A DNA stretch of 64,000 nucleotides from Alphaproteobacteria bacterium (GCA_020049775.1 JAGVLO010000004.1:1-64000); one strand, 5' to 3'; shown: positions 1-9,377, counted from the first letter of the stretch. Notes: generated by a model from the letters alone, not told the origin. Numbers and translations: made by a program.

Positions 1-96
1 TGGTGGCGCAGCTTCTTTCTTCTCGGCCGGAGGCGGCGGAGGAGGCGGTGGTGGCGCAGCTTCTTTCTTCTCGGCCGGAGGCGGCGGAGGAGGCGG
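1..96. repeat. 48-bp tandem repeat coding a Pro-rich unit
   Basis: Positions 1-48 and 49-96 are identical copies, and a diverged third copy begins at 97. Each copy encodes 16 residues of the proline-rich protein on the minus strand. More copies may lie beyond the left edge. Confidence 0.9.
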
Positions 97-666
97 TGGC
101 GGTGCAGTTTCTTTCTTTTCATCCGGAGGCATGGCCTCATCCAGCGTGCCTTTATGACGCTTCTTTTTTTGCTTCAATTCCTGTGGAGGCTCTATCGGCT
201 CAACAGGCTTTTCAGCTTCAACAGGCGTTGGCTTTTTTGGCTCTTCAGCTACCGGTTTTTTGATCGCCGGAGCGTCAGGCTTTTTTATGGTGGCGCTGGG
301 TTTTTGTGAAGTGCTGCTCTTGCTGGTGCTGGATTTAGTGGTGCTTGGCTTTGTAGAGCTGGACTTGCTGCCGGAGGTGCTTGATTTGGAAGTGGTCTTG
401 CTCTTTTCGGTTATCTGCCCCTTGGGGCCTTCCTGCCATATCATTTTGGGTTCGGTTGAAGGTGCGGCAGGCACTTGACCGGGTGTGCGCAGGCGATTCA
501 GCGCATCGAGATTGAGTTCTATGGTTGGCACCGGCTCTTCATGCTGGTTGAGTACGGTCTGAGCGCTTGCGGGGGCCATGCTCAGGAACAGTGCCGAAGA
601 GATGGTAAGCGCGCCAATCAGCGTGCATTTTTTTGTTTTGTTCAAGAAACGTTGCGATATGGCCAT
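1..666 (-). CDS. Proline-rich repeat secreted protein, 3' end outside window
   Basis: The minus frame is open for all 222 codons from an ATG at 666 to the window edge, so the C-terminus is missing. Residues 1 to about 36 are a clear signal peptide (basic start, hydrophobic core, Ala-Ser-Ala before Gln). A Ser/Thr/Lys-rich stretch follows (many KSST units), then a Lys/Pro/Glu-rich stretch, then a 16-residue tandem unit of eight prolines plus AEKKEAA that runs off the edge. The repeats are exact 48-bp copies at DNA level. The composition suggests an extended periplasm-spanning segment, as in TonB-like or OmpA-anchoring proteins, but no folded domain is visible. Function unknown. Confidence 0.8.
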   Translation of the reverse strand, partial: MAISQRFLNKTKKCTLIGALTISSALFLSMAPASAQTVLNQHEEPVPTIELNLDALNRLRTPGQVPAAPSTEPKMIWQEGPKGQITEKSKTTSKSSTSGSKSSSTKPSTTKSSTSKSSTSQKPSATIKKPDAPAIKKPVAEEPKKPTPVEAEKPVEPIEPPQELKQKKKRHKGTLDEAMPPDEKKETAPPPPPPPPPAEKKEAAPPPPPPPPPAEKKEAAPP

Positions 667-780
667 AAGAACAACCTAATGAGAAATATGTGTCATTGAA
701 TTAATGCCAAATAAGGGCATTAAGCAACGGAAATTTAACAGGCTGATAAATAAATAAGAGCAGTGTTGCCCTTACAGGTG

Positions 781-1587
781 TCAGGCCGCTTTGGCAATTA
801 GCGATTGCATGGGGGTATGCATATGGCGGTTGCTGGCCAGCAGATTGCCGGAATAGGAGGTTGCTGCCGCGCCGCCGAGATCAGTTGCCATGCCGCCTGC
901 CTCCTGCAGGATGAGTAATCCGGCCGCGATGTCCCACGGCTGCACCTGCGCATACCAGCAGGCATCAAAGCGGCCTGCGGCAAGATTGGCAAGGTCAAGG
1001 GCTGTGGCACCGAAATAACGCAGTGTTGCGCCGCTGGTAATGGCTTTGTCGCACAGCATGAAAGCCGTCATGTCGTTTTTCGGAGAAAAACGCAAGCCGC
1101 CGGTCACCAGCATGGAATCCTCCACCTTATCGCGCGATGACACAACAATGCGGCGGTCATTGAGCGTAGCACCTTTGTATTTTTCTGCGGCAAATAACTC
1201 GTTATGTATCGGGTCGAAGATAACGCCGGCGACGATTTCACTTTTGCCGCTGGGTTCACGCTTTTCCAGCGCGATGGAAATACAGAAATAGGGGATGGCG
1301 TGGATAAAGTTGCTGGTGCCGTCGAGCGGGTCGATAATCCAGCGGTGGGATTTGTCCTTGCCCTCGGATTCGCCGCTTTCTTCCATCATGAAGCCGAAAT
1401 TGGGGCGTGATGCGGAAAGCTCGCGTTGCAGCAGCTTTTCGGTGCGTACATCGGTGGCGGTGACGAAATTGGCTGTGCCTTTTTTGGAAATATGCAACTG
1501 GTCGATTTCGCCGAAATCACGCAATAAGCCTTTGCCCGCCTTGATGGCGGCGGCACTCATGACATTAATCAGCGCTGATTGGACCAC
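781..1587 (-). CDS. suhB: Inositol monophosphatase family protein (SuhB-like)
   Basis: This is a 268-residue Mg-dependent phosphatase of the inositol monophosphatase family, of typical length. Metal-binding signatures are present: the Glu pair at about 69-70, DPLDGT at 86-91, and WDIAAG near 218. The family hydrolyses inositol-1-phosphate; SuhB in E. coli also acts in rRNA antitermination. The start is a GTG at 1587, 11 bp after the efp stop, and gives the usual N-terminus (SALINVM); an internal ATG nine codons later is possible. It is the last gene of the tkt-to-suhB operon. Confidence 0.9.
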   Translation of the reverse strand: MVQSALINVMSAAAIKAGKGLLRDFGEIDQLHISKKGTANFVTATDVRTEKLLQRELSASRPNFGFMMEESGESEGKDKSHRWIIDPLDGTSNFIHAIPYFCISIALEKREPSGKSEIVAGVIFDPIHNELFAAEKYKGATLNDRRIVVSSRDKVEDSMLVTGGLRFSPKNDMTAFMLCDKAITSGATLRYFGATALDLANLAAGRFDACWYAQVQPWDIAAGLLILQEAGGMATDLGGAAATSYSGNLLASNRHMHTPMQSLIAKAA

Positions 1588-1598
1588 TTACAATGACC

Positions 1599-2168
1599 CT
1601 AGGAGGCTTTAGCGCGTTCAACATATTCCAGCGTGGTGGTATCGACCACGATGGTTTCGCCGGCAGGAATGAATGGCGGCACCATAACGCGCACGCCGTT
1701 CTCCAGAATGGCGGGCTTGTACGACGAAGCGGCCGTCTGGCCTTTGACTACAGGGTCGGCTTCCACGATTTTTACGCTGACGCGCTGCGGCAACTTCACG
1801 GAAAGCGGCTTGCCTTCATAGGTTTCCATGGAAACAGTCATGCCGTCCTGCAGGAAGGGAAGGGCTTCGCCAATCAATTCCTTGGGCATGGTGAATTGTT
1901 CATAGCTCTCATTGTCCATGAAGGTCAGCACGTCGCCTTCGGCGAAGAGGAAGTTGCACTCCCTTGAATCCAGCGACACGCGCTCGATTTTTTCATCCGA
2001 GGCAAAACGCGGGTTGTTTTTGTTGCCGGTTTTCAGGTCTTTGAGTTCCACCTGATTGAACGAGCGCAGGTTGCCCGGGGTGCGTATTTCGTGCTTTACC
2101 ACCAGCCACAGCTTGTCCTGCCATTCAATCACCATACCCATGCGTACTGCTGAACCATCAATCTTCAT
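1599..2168 (-). CDS. efp: Elongation factor P, with Asn at the modified-lysine position
   Basis: At 189 residues this has the usual three-domain EF-P length: a KOW-like N-domain and two OB folds ending in ETIVVDTTTLEYVERA, a normal EF-P C-terminal signature. EF-P relieves ribosome stalling at polyproline. The tip loop that usually reads PGKG reads PGNLRSF, so residue 33 (equivalent to E. coli Lys34) is Asn. The usual lysine for beta-lysylation or similar modification is therefore absent, and no efp-modifying gene is seen in the window. It lies between thiE and suhB. Confidence 0.95.
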   Translation of the reverse strand: MKIDGSAVRMGMVIEWQDKLWLVVKHEIRTPGNLRSFNQVELKDLKTGNKNNPRFASDEKIERVSLDSRECNFLFAEGDVLTFMDNESYEQFTMPKELIGEALPFLQDGMTVSMETYEGKPLSVKLPQRVSVKIVEADPVVKGQTAASSYKPAILENGVRVMVPPFIPAGETIVVDTTTLEYVERAKAS

Positions 2169-2191
2169 ATCGTGTCTCTATCGTCTTAGTG

Positions 2192-2875
2192 TTAATCTGT
2201 CATGCCCCGGTCGATGGCTTTATTGAATGTTGCCACGGCTTCTGCCGGTCCCGATTCGTTATTCCAGACGGCCTGTATAACCGCTATGAAATCCGCACCC
2301 GCCCTGACCAAGGGTTCGCAATTGCTGGGGTTAATACCACCGATAGCAACACAGGGCAAGACCATATATGCCTGCCACCACTCCAGAATGCTGGTTTTGG
2401 GAGTACCCCATTTTTTCAGGGCTTCCGGGCTTTTGCTGGTGGTGGGGTAAAAGGCCCCAAAAGCCACATAATCCGCTCCGGCTTCTCCGGCTTCCATCGC
2501 CAGATGCGTGGAATCATGGCAGCTAACCCCGATGGTTGCCAAAGGCCCCACGACGGCGCGGGCGTTTTTTATCCCGCCGTCGTCCTGTCCGATATGTATC
2601 CCGTCGGCCCCGCATTTGGAGGCCAATGTGGGACTGTCATTCATGATAAAAGCGGTGCCTTGCCGCTGGCAGACGGGCAGCAGTTTTTCAGCGGCCTTGA
2701 GGATATCGCTATCGCTGGCGCCCTTCAGCCGCAGCTGGAATGCTCCCACGTCGCCCGCACCCAGAGCCGCTTTGAGGCTTTCGGTAAATCTGGACAGGTC
2801 AATGGCAGGCGGGCTGACGAGGTACAGGCGGGTGCGCGTGCGCTCTGTTGCTTCTTTGGCCTGTGTCTTAGGCAC
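2192..2875 (-). CDS. thiE: Thiamine-phosphate synthase
   Basis: This 227-residue protein couples HMP pyrophosphate and thiazole phosphate to thiamine phosphate. ThiE signatures are visible: FIMNDSPTLASKCGADGIHIG with the following GQDD, VGVSCHDS-like and YVAFGAFYPT segments, and a C-terminal GGI plus phosphate-binding region. The start is a GTG at 2875, 5 bp after the fba stop, which implies translation coupled to fba. Other thiamine genes are not in the window. Confidence 0.93.
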   Translation of the reverse strand: MPKTQAKEATERTRTRLYLVSPPAIDLSRFTESLKAALGAGDVGAFQLRLKGASDSDILKAAEKLLPVCQRQGTAFIMNDSPTLASKCGADGIHIGQDDGGIKNARAVVGPLATIGVSCHDSTHLAMEAGEAGADYVAFGAFYPTTSKSPEALKKWGTPKTSILEWWQAYMVLPCVAIGGINPSNCEPLVRAGADFIAVIQAVWNNESGPAEAVATFNKAIDRGMTD

Positions 2876-2880
2876 TAAAC

Positions 2881-3810
2881 TTACTCGTTTTCTTTATAGA
2901 TGCGGATGATAGCGTCCAGCAGCTTGAGCGCATCTTCACGCGGGCGCTGGAAGCTGTTACGGCCAATGATAGATCCGTTGCCGCCGCCGTCGCGGATGCC
3001 GCGTGCCTCGTCCAGAATTTCGGCTTCGCCCTTGGCGTTGCCACCGGAGAACACCACAATGCGGCGGCCATTGAAGCAGGCCTGCTTCACATGCGCGACG
3101 CGATCGGCCATGGTTTTGATGGCGATTTTTTCAGATTCATAGACCTTTTTGGCTTCGTCCTGACCCAGCGCGCCAGTGGGCGGCTTGACCTTGATGATGT
3201 GTGCGCCGAGCAATGCGGCCATGTGTGCGGCATAGGCGCAGACGTCTATGGCGGTTTCGCCTTCCTTGCTGACACCGGCGCCGCGCGGGTACGACCAGAT
3301 GACCACGGCAAGGCCGACAGCCTTAGCTTCTTCGGCCATTTCGCGGATTTTTTCCATCATGTCGAAGGTATCGTGCGAGCCGGGGTAAATGGTAAAGCCG
3401 ATGGCCGAGCAGCCAAGGCGCAGCGCGTCGCTGACGCTGGCGGTGACGGCCTGGTTGGGGGTGCTGTCCTTGGGCGCCAGTGAGTTGGCGCTGTTGACCT
3501 TCAGGATGGTGGGGATTTGTCCGGCGAATGTGTCGGCGCCCGCTTCCAGCATACCCAGCGGTGCGGCATAGGCGTTGAGGCCCGCGTCAATCGCTAACTG
3601 GTAATGGTAATGCGGGTCATAGGCCTCGGGATTCTTGGCGAAGCTGCGGGCAGGGCCGTGTTCAAAGCCTTGGTCCACCGGCAATATCACCACGCGCCCC
3701 GTGCCGCCCAGCTTGCCCTGCATCAATATGCGGACGAGATTGGCCTTGGTGCCAGGGCAATCGCTTTCATAGTTGCTGAGGATTTTTTTGACTTTGCTGG
3801 TGATTTTCAT
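2881..3810 (-). CDS. fba: Class I fructose-bisphosphate aldolase (DhnA/FbaB type)
   Basis: This 309-residue aldolase interconverts fructose-1,6-bisphosphate with glyceraldehyde-3-phosphate and DHAP. The DhnA-family TIM barrel is evident (VVILPVDQGFEHGP; IWSYPRG; GAHIIKVKPP holding the likely Schiff-base Lys at about 207-209; a C-terminal phosphate loop with IIGRNSFQRP). The ATG at 3810 is chosen because GGGAAGAG lies just upstream. A 33-residue N-terminal extension is open but overlaps the preceding gene and has no ribosome-binding site. The gene is part of the glycolytic/Calvin-like operon. Confidence 0.95.
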   Translation of the reverse strand: MKITSKVKKILSNYESDCPGTKANLVRILMQGKLGGTGRVVILPVDQGFEHGPARSFAKNPEAYDPHYHYQLAIDAGLNAYAAPLGMLEAGADTFAGQIPTILKVNSANSLAPKDSTPNQAVTASVSDALRLGCSAIGFTIYPGSHDTFDMMEKIREMAEEAKAVGLAVVIWSYPRGAGVSKEGETAIDVCAYAAHMAALLGAHIIKVKPPTGALGQDEAKKVYESEKIAIKTMADRVAHVKQACFNGRRIVVFSGGNAKGEAEILDEARGIRDGGGNGSIIGRNSFQRPREDALKLLDAIIRIYKENE

Positions 3811-3881
3811 GGCTCTTCCCTGAAGTTTATCAATATCAGAATGCTTGGCAGAAGGTTTGATAACCGTTTTTGAAGCAGATT

Positions 3882-4295
3882 TCAATCTTTTGCGTGTGTT
3901 TGCAGCCAATTACGGCAGGCAACCTCAATGTCGCGCTCATGGTGCAGGTCGATGCAGTCATAGGGCGCATTGTATAAATGTGCGCCGTACTGCCCCGCGA
4001 TATCAGCCAGTTTGGTGGCTAGCGTGGGCTTGGCGTTGGTGCGGATGGCGCGGTGGCCTGCCTGCAATGCGCCGATCACCTCGGCCCCTGAATCGCCGCA
4101 ATCAAGGATGAAGGCAGCTTTTGCTTCCGGTACCTGCTCGCAGGCTTGCCCAAACATATTAAAAAGATACAGGCTTCCGGCATAATGGATGGCATCAGGT
4201 GCGCTTTGCAAGGTGACGGGTATGTTCAGCGCTGCAGCTGCTCGTAAGGAGGCTACAGCGTGTTCAAGCGTGTGGACGATGATGACGGCCTGCAT
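3882..4295 (-). CDS. Conserved small protein of unknown function between pgk and fba
   Basis: A 137-residue soluble alpha/beta-looking protein I cannot name. It begins MQAVIIVHTLEHAVASLRAA and contains a FILDCGDSGAEVIGALQAGH segment. There is no signal peptide or membrane segment. Its place inside a tight sugar-phosphate operon, 12 bp downstream of pgk, suggests a metabolic or regulatory role, but this is inference only. Confidence 0.8.
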   Translation of the reverse strand: MQAVIIVHTLEHAVASLRAAAALNIPVTLQSAPDAIHYAGSLYLFNMFGQACEQVPEAKAAFILDCGDSGAEVIGALQAGHRAIRTNAKPTLATKLADIAGQYGAHLYNAPYDCIDLHHERDIEVACRNWLQTHAKD

Positions 4296-4307
4296 AATAA
4301 ATTTACG

Positions 4308-5531
4308 TCAGCCATGCCGTTTGGCTTTGGGGTCGCCCTTGACCATGAGCGCGGCCACGCCCGGCAGGGTTTTGCCCTCCATCCATTCAAGAAAAGCACC
4401 ACCGGCAGTGGAAAGATAGGTGAAGCTGTCCGACATGCCGGAATGGGCAAGCGCCGCCACCGTATCGCCGCCGCCTGCTATGGAGCGCAACTTTTTCTCT
4501 CCCGTCAATTTGCCGACAATGCGCGCCAGCGTCACGGTACTGGCATCAAACGGGCTGGTTTCAAATGCACCGACAGGGCCGTTCCACACCACGGTTTTGC
4601 AGCCCTCCAGCGCTTCGCGGTAAAGCTGTAAACTGTAAGGGCCAACATCCACGGCGGTGTGGGTGGCGGGAATGGCATCCACGCTTACCACGCGGCAGGA
4701 TGAATGTTCGGCAAATTTTTCAACTACCACAAGGTCGGTGGGCAGCACGATTTTGCAATTCTGTTCTTCGGCGGATTTCAGGATACGCTTAGCGGTGGCC
4801 TTCATGCCCGGTTCGCAGATGGACTTGCCCACATCCATGCCTTGCGCCAGCAGGAAGGTATTGGCCATGGCGCCGCCGATAATCAACACGTCCATGGTCT
4901 TGGTCAGGTTTTCCAGTAAATCGAGCTTGGTGGATATTTTCGAGCCGCCGACAATGGCGCCGAGTGGTTTTTTTGCATTGGTCATGACGCTATCGAGTAC
5001 TTCCAGCTCTTCCTGCATCAGGCGTCCGGCGGCCACGGGTAAATACTGGGTAAGTCCGGTGATGGAGGCATGGGCGCGGTGTGAACAGGAAAACGCGTCG
5101 TTGATGAATACATCACCAAGCGATGCCAACTCCTTGGCAAAACGTGCATCGCCTTTTTCTTCTTCCGGATGGAAGCGCAGATTTTCCAGCAGCAATATTT
5201 CCTCTGCCTTGAGTTTGTCCACGGCAGTGCGTGCGGCTGGTCCGATGCAGTCCACGCCGAATTGCACTTCCTTGCCGCCGAGCGCTTTGGACAATGCGTC
5301 CACCAGCGGTGCCAGCGACATGGAGGGAACGAACTTTCCGCCCGGCCTGTCGAAATGCGACAGCAACACGATGCGTGATTTTTTCTTCAGTAAATAATTG
5401 AGTGTTGGAAGCAGGCGCACGATGCGCGTGTCATCGGTAATGCGTCCGCCCTGCATGGGCACGTTGAGGTCCGTACGCAGCAGCACGGTTTTCTGGGCAA
5501 CATCGACATCTTCCAGCCTCAGGAACTTCAT
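4308..5531 (-). CDS. pgk: Phosphoglycerate kinase
   Basis: This 407-residue kinase reversibly transfers phosphate from 1,3-bisphosphoglycerate to ADP. Family signatures include LLRTDLNVPM near the N-terminus, LLENLRFHPEEE, GGSKISTKLDLLENL in the linker, and the nucleotide-binding GGGDTVAAL near the C-terminus. It overlaps the end of gap by 4 bp, so the two are translationally coupled. Length and order are normal for alphaproteobacteria. Confidence 0.98.
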   Translation of the reverse strand: MKFLRLEDVDVAQKTVLLRTDLNVPMQGGRITDDTRIVRLLPTLNYLLKKKSRIVLLSHFDRPGGKFVPSMSLAPLVDALSKALGGKEVQFGVDCIGPAARTAVDKLKAEEILLLENLRFHPEEEKGDARFAKELASLGDVFINDAFSCSHRAHASITGLTQYLPVAAGRLMQEELEVLDSVMTNAKKPLGAIVGGSKISTKLDLLENLTKTMDVLIIGGAMANTFLLAQGMDVGKSICEPGMKATAKRILKSAEEQNCKIVLPTDLVVVEKFAEHSSCRVVSVDAIPATHTAVDVGPYSLQLYREALEGCKTVVWNGPVGAFETSPFDASTVTLARIVGKLTGEKKLRSIAGGGDTVAALAHSGMSDSFTYLSTAGGAFLEWMEGKTLPGVAALMVKGDPKAKRHG

Positions 5532-6529
5532 GTAGTCATCAACCTCGCTACATCAAGCATGCGGCAGGAAAACGCCCACTCATTGTCGTACCAGCTGGCC
5601 ACGCGGCACAGGCGGTTGCCGGTCACAAATGTGCCTGTCAGGTCGGCGGTGCTGCTGGCGGTGGTGTGGGTGTAGTCGATGGATACCAGCGGTTCGTTGC
5701 ACACATCGAGTATGCCTTTGAGTGCGCCGTTCGCGGCTTTGGTGAGTGCTGCGTTTATTTCCTCTTTGGTGGTGTCGCGCTTGGCGGTGAATGCGAGGTC
5801 AATCAGCGACACGTTGGCGGTAGGCACACGGATGGCCACGCCGTCAAGCTTGCCCTTGAGTTCCGGCAAAATCAGCCCGATGGTTTTGGCGGCGCCGGTA
5901 GAGGTAGGAATCATCGACACGGCGGCGGCACGCGCGCGGCGCAAATCCTTGTGGCTGGAATCGACTAAATGCTGGTCACCGGTATAGGCGTGGATGGTAG
6001 TCATGAAACCGCTCTCGATGCCAATCGCCTCGTTGAGCACCTTGGCAATCGGCGCAAGGCCGTTGGTGGTGCATGAGCCAACAGACACGACCTTATGCTC
6101 GGCTTTCAGCGCGGCGTTATTCACGCCGTATACAATGGTGGCGTCCGCCCCATCGGCAGGTGCGGAGACCAGTACTTTACGCGCACCGGTTTCCAGATGC
6201 TGCGCGGCTTCGTCACGCTTGTTGAATTTACCCGTGCATTCGAGCACGATGTCCACACCAAGCTCTTTCCACGGAATTTGTTTAGGGTCTTTCTGGTGCA
6301 GCAGGTATGTCACCTTGCCGCCTATGGCAAGGTTCTCGCCTGCGGCTTCTACGCTGAACGGGAAGCGGCCATGCACCGAATCATATTTCAGCAGATGGAT
6401 ATGCGTTTCGATGGGGGCGGGGCCGTTCGCGGCCACCAGTTCTATGTCTTTTGCATTCGTTTCGTAAATGGCGCGCGCGACGCAGCGTCCGATGCGCCCG
6501 AGTCCGTTGATCCCTACTTTTAGTGTCAT
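5528..6529 (-). CDS. gap: Glyceraldehyde-3-phosphate dehydrogenase, type I
   Basis: This 333-residue enzyme has the NAD-binding start [10 protein letters not shown], the catalytic Cys at 153 in GSCTTN, and the partner His in TIHAYTGDQ. It interconverts glyceraldehyde-3-phosphate and 1,3-bisphosphoglycerate. After CTTN the common second Cys is replaced by Gly (CTTNGLAP), a tolerated variation. It overlaps tkt and pgk by 4 bp each. Confidence 0.98.
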   Translation of the reverse strand: MTLKVGINGLGRIGRCVARAIYETNAKDIELVAANGPAPIETHIHLLKYDSVHGRFPFSVEAAGENLAIGGKVTYLLHQKDPKQIPWKELGVDIVLECTGKFNKRDEAAQHLETGARKVLVSAPADGADATIVYGVNNAALKAEHKVVSVGSCTTNGLAPIAKVLNEAIGIESGFMTTIHAYTGDQHLVDSSHKDLRRARAAAVSMIPTSTGAAKTIGLILPELKGKLDGVAIRVPTANVSLIDLAFTAKRDTTKEEINAALTKAANGALKGILDVCNEPLVSIDYTHTTASSTADLTGTFVTGNRLCRVASWYDNEWAFSCRMLDVARLMTT

Positions 6530-8541
6530 AGCCCCAGTTTCTTAGTTACTGCTTCTGTTACATGTTTTGCGGTGATGCCAAAATGCTCGTAGAGCGCCTT
6601 GGCGGGTGCCGACGCGCCGAAGCCCGGCATACCGATAAATATACCGTTTTCGCCGAGATAGCGTTCCCATCCGAACGAAGCAGCGGCCTCGATGGCGACC
6701 CTCAAGCCTTTGCCCAATACTTGTGCGCGGTAATTTTGCGGCTGCGCGTCGAACAATTCCCAGCACGGCAGCGATACGACGCGGGCAGGGATATTTTTTG
6801 CGGCAAGCGCGGCCTGTGCTTCTATGGCAATGGATATTTCCGAGCCGGTGGCAATCAGCGTTACCTTGGGTTCGCCTTTGCAGTCAGAAAGCACATAGCC
6901 ACCGCGCGCGCAGAGATTGTCGGCGGTGTAGCTGGTGCGTACCGTCGGCAGGTTCTGGCGCGACAGCGACAGGATGGACGGCGCGTTTTCCTGCGCCAGC
7001 GCAAGCGCCCAGCACTCGGCGGTTTCCGTGGCGTCAGCGGGGCGGAACACATAGAGATTCGGTATAGCGCGTAAGCTTGCGAGATGTTCCACCGGCTGGT
7101 GGGTGGGGCCGTCTTCGCCAAGGCCGATGGAGTCGTGGGTCATGACATAAATCACACGCTGTTGCATCAGCGCCGACAGGCGGATGGCCGGACGGCAGTA
7201 ATCGGTGAATACAAGGAACGTGCCGCCGTAAGGGATGAATCCGCCGTAAAGCGACATGCCGTTCATGATGGCGCCCATGGCATGCTCGCGCACACCGTAA
7301 TAAATATAAGAGCCTGCGTAATTAGCCGCAGTGACGGGCTGCATCGGTTTGGCTTTGGTATTGTTTGAGCCAGTCAAATCCGCCGAGCCGCCGATCATTT
7401 CCGGCGCTAGCGGGGTCAGCACTTCCAGCACATCCTGCGAGGATTTGCGGGTGGCTTCGGACGGCTTGCTTTCGGCAATTTTTTTCTTGAAGGCATCTAC
7501 TGCGCTGTTGAGCGTCTCCGGCAGTTCGCGGCGCATCAGGCGTTCAAATTCAGTGCGCTTTGCGCTATCTGCTGCGTTGAAAGACTTGCTCCACTCGGCA
7601 TAGGGCTTGGCTCCGCGCTTGCCGACGTCACGCCATGCGGAAAGAATGCCATCAGGGATTTCAAATTCGCCATATCCCCAGCCGAGCTTTTCACGCGTTC
7701 CGGCAATTTCGCTTTTGCCCAGCGGCGAGCCGTGGCTGCTGGAAGTACCGGCCTTGGTCGGCGCGCCATAAGCAATGGTGGTGCGGCAGGCGATCATTGA
7801 CGGGCGCGAGTCGGCTTTTGCCTTGGCAATGGCGGCGGAAACGGCGGCGTGGTCGTGGCCGTCGATGGACTGCACATGCCAGCCAGAGGCTTCAAAACGC
7901 TTCACGTTGTCTTCTGATGTGGCAAGGCTGGTCGGGCCGTCGATGGTAATTTTATTGTCGTCCCACAGCACAACGAGGTGTCCGAGCTTCCAGTGGCCTG
8001 CAAGCGAAATCGCTTCCTGGCTGATACCTTCCATCAGGCAGCCGTCACCGGCGATGGCATACGTATAATGGCTGACCATGGTGTCACCGAAGCGGGCATT
8101 CATCATGCGTTCGGCAAGCGCCATACCCACGGCGTTGGCAATACCCTGACCCAGCGGGCCGGTGGTGGTTTCAATGCCCGTGGCATGGCCGAATTCGGGG
8201 TGGCCGGCGGTTTTAGCGCCGATCTGGCGGAAATTTTTCAGCTCGTCGAGCGTCATGTCCTCATAGCCGGTGAGGTAGAGCAGGGCGTATTGCAGCATCG
8301 AGCCGTGGCCCGCCGACAGGATAAAGCGGTCGCGGTTGGGCCAGTTCGGGTGCTTGGGGTCAAAATTCAGGTGTTCGGCAAACAGCACAGTGGCGGCATC
8401 GGCCATGCCCATCGGCATACCCGGATGGCCGGAATTGGCTTTTTCCACGGCGTCCATGGCGAGGGCGCGGATGGCGTTTGCCATGTCATAAGCTGAAATT
8501 TCAGGGTTGTTTTTGTTCACTGTTGATACGTTCTGCTGCAT
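6526..8541 (-). CDS. tkt: Transketolase
   Basis: This 671-residue thiamine-diphosphate enzyme of the pentose phosphate or Calvin pathway is the first gene of the operon. It shows N-terminal [10 protein letters not shown], the ThDP/Mg motif GDGCLMEG with downstream DDN, a central pyrimidine domain with [12 protein letters not shown], and [26 protein letters not shown]. Its 5' end faces the divergent coiled-coil gene, so the operon promoter should lie in 8542-8614. Confidence 0.98.
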   Translation of the reverse strand: MQQNVSTVNKNNPEISAYDMANAIRALAMDAVEKANSGHPGMPMGMADAATVLFAEHLNFDPKHPNWPNRDRFILSAGHGSMLQYALLYLTGYEDMTLDELKNFRQIGAKTAGHPEFGHATGIETTTGPLGQGIANAVGMALAERMMNARFGDTMVSHYTYAIAGDGCLMEGISQEAISLAGHWKLGHLVVLWDDNKITIDGPTSLATSEDNVKRFEASGWHVQSIDGHDHAAVSAAIAKAKADSRPSMIACRTTIAYGAPTKAGTSSSHGSPLGKSEIAGTREKLGWGYGEFEIPDGILSAWRDVGKRGAKPYAEWSKSFNAADSAKRTEFERLMRRELPETLNSAVDAFKKKIAESKPSEATRKSSQDVLEVLTPLAPEMIGGSADLTGSNNTKAKPMQPVTAANYAGSYIYYGVREHAMGAIMNGMSLYGGFIPYGGTFLVFTDYCRPAIRLSALMQQRVIYVMTHDSIGLGEDGPTHQPVEHLASLRAIPNLYVFRPADATETAECWALALAQENAPSILSLSRQNLPTVRTSYTADNLCARGGYVLSDCKGEPKVTLIATGSEISIAIEAQAALAAKNIPARVVSLPCWELFDAQPQNYRAQVLGKGLRVAIEAAASFGWERYLGENGIFIGMPGFGASAPAKALYEHFGITAKHVTEAVTKKLGL

Positions 8542-8552
8542 AGATAAAACAC

Positions 8553-8580
8553 TTTAACTTTGTTTGCGGCGTGCTATGCT
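8553..8580 (+). promoter_or_regulatory. Possible sigma70-like promoter for the coiled-coil gene
   Basis: TTTAAC at 8553-8558 and TATGCT at 8575-8580 are 16 bp apart, 35 bp before the ATG at 8615, in the tkt/coiled-coil divergent gap. This is an eye match only. Confidence 0.35.
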
Positions 8581-8614
8581 GGCACACATATCAACCGCCA
8601 CGGTGTCATGAAGT

Positions 8615-8974
8615 ATGTATCAAGCACACGCTCAACAACTTCTCAACCAAAAAGAATTCGAAAACGATTCTTCTATGTTCGATAATCCGCAAAACCCTGT
8701 AAACAAGGCCACCCGCCGTCTGGTGAGCGCCCTTGACCGGCTGGAACGCAACCTGCAGCATATTACCGTTGAACAGGAACGCGGCCTTCAGCAGGAACAG
8801 CAGCTTATGCATTATGCGCGTGAAAATGACAGCCTGAAGAGCGAGCGTGAAAAGTTGGCGCGGACGATTGTTAGCCTCGAGGAGCAATATGCCGAGCTGC
8901 ACAAGGTGGCCAACATGGTCCACACCAAGCTGGACGCCTCCATCGACCGCATTAACCAGATTATTGAAAACTAA
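8615..8974 (+). CDS. Coiled-coil protein (DUF4164-like) divergent from tkt
   Basis: This 119-residue soluble protein is dominated by heptad-like Leu/Glu/Lys helices from about residue 28 to the end (RLVSALDRLERNL; ENDSLKSEREKLARTIVSLEEQYAEL). In alphaproteobacteria the gene facing tkt is often a short DUF4164-type coiled coil followed by zapA. Here zapA is not adjacent. ATG 8615 is the longest start; ATG 8672 is an alternative. Confidence 0.75.
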   Translation: MYQAHAQQLLNQKEFENDSSMFDNPQNPVNKATRRLVSALDRLERNLQHITVEQERGLQQEQQLMHYARENDSLKSEREKLARTIVSLEEQYAELHKVANMVHTKLDASIDRINQIIEN

Positions 8975-9107
8975 GCCCTATTGCGGCCAAGCACTTTTGT
9001 TACCCGCCTCCCGGATTTGGCATAAATAATGCTTGACTAAATCCTGCCTGAGATTAATTTCTGTCGCCTGTTTCTCGGGTAAACTTGTACTTAAGAATAC
9101 GGAATGT

Positions 9108-9183
9108 GGGGGCGTAGCTCAGTTGGTAGAGCGCCTGCTTTGCAAGCAGGATGTCGCGGGTTCGATTCCTGTCGCCTCCACCA
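9108..9183 (+). tRNA. tRNA-Ala (anticodon TGC)
   Basis: A 76-nt cloverleaf. The acceptor GGGGGCG pairs with CGCCTCC (one G-U), the anticodon stem CCTGC/GCAGG encloses TTTGCAA with TGC at 9141-9143, the T arm GCGGG-TTCGATT-CCTGT is present, and CCA is encoded at 9181-9183. It is not in an rRNA operon here. Its 3' end is duplicated at 12561-12574. Confidence 0.97.
9170..9183 (+). repeat. Left attachment-like copy (3' end of tRNA-Ala)
   Basis: TGTCGCCTCCACCA, the last 14 nt of the tRNA gene, recurs exactly at 12561-12574. A tRNA 3' end is the classic target of tyrosine integrases. Confidence 0.75.
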
Positions 9184-9345
9184 GTTTTATTGTTGAAAAT
9201 CAATAGTTTAACGGTGTTTTTTAGAGTGCCCCACCTCGAAGCGGCTACCGCAGGACGGGGTGACATTGCTCTTTCTCGTCCAATGTGATTCCTGAACGGT
9301 CAACCATAGGCATTATGACTTCCGTATTGCGAATGAATGCAAACG

Positions 9346-9377
9346 ATGTACAACGTAAACACCATGTACAACGTAAA
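9346..9377 (+). promoter_or_regulatory. Direct repeats, possible operator of the Panacea gene pair
   Basis: ATGTACAACGTAAA occurs at 9346-9359 and 9364-9377, spaced 18 bp start to start. A degenerate third copy (TGTGCAACGTAT) spans 9439-9450 over the start codon of the antitoxin gene. This fits autoregulation of a toxin-antitoxin pair. Confidence 0.5.

Noticed and set aside
3-699. Three plus-strand open frames near the left edge
   Set aside because: They are antisense shadows of one continuous minus-strand frame with a signal peptide and repeat structure.
9062-9069. TGTCGCCT upstream of tRNA-Ala as a third attachment copy
   Set aside because: Only 8 bp match and it lies upstream of the tRNA, where an attachment site is not expected; probably chance.
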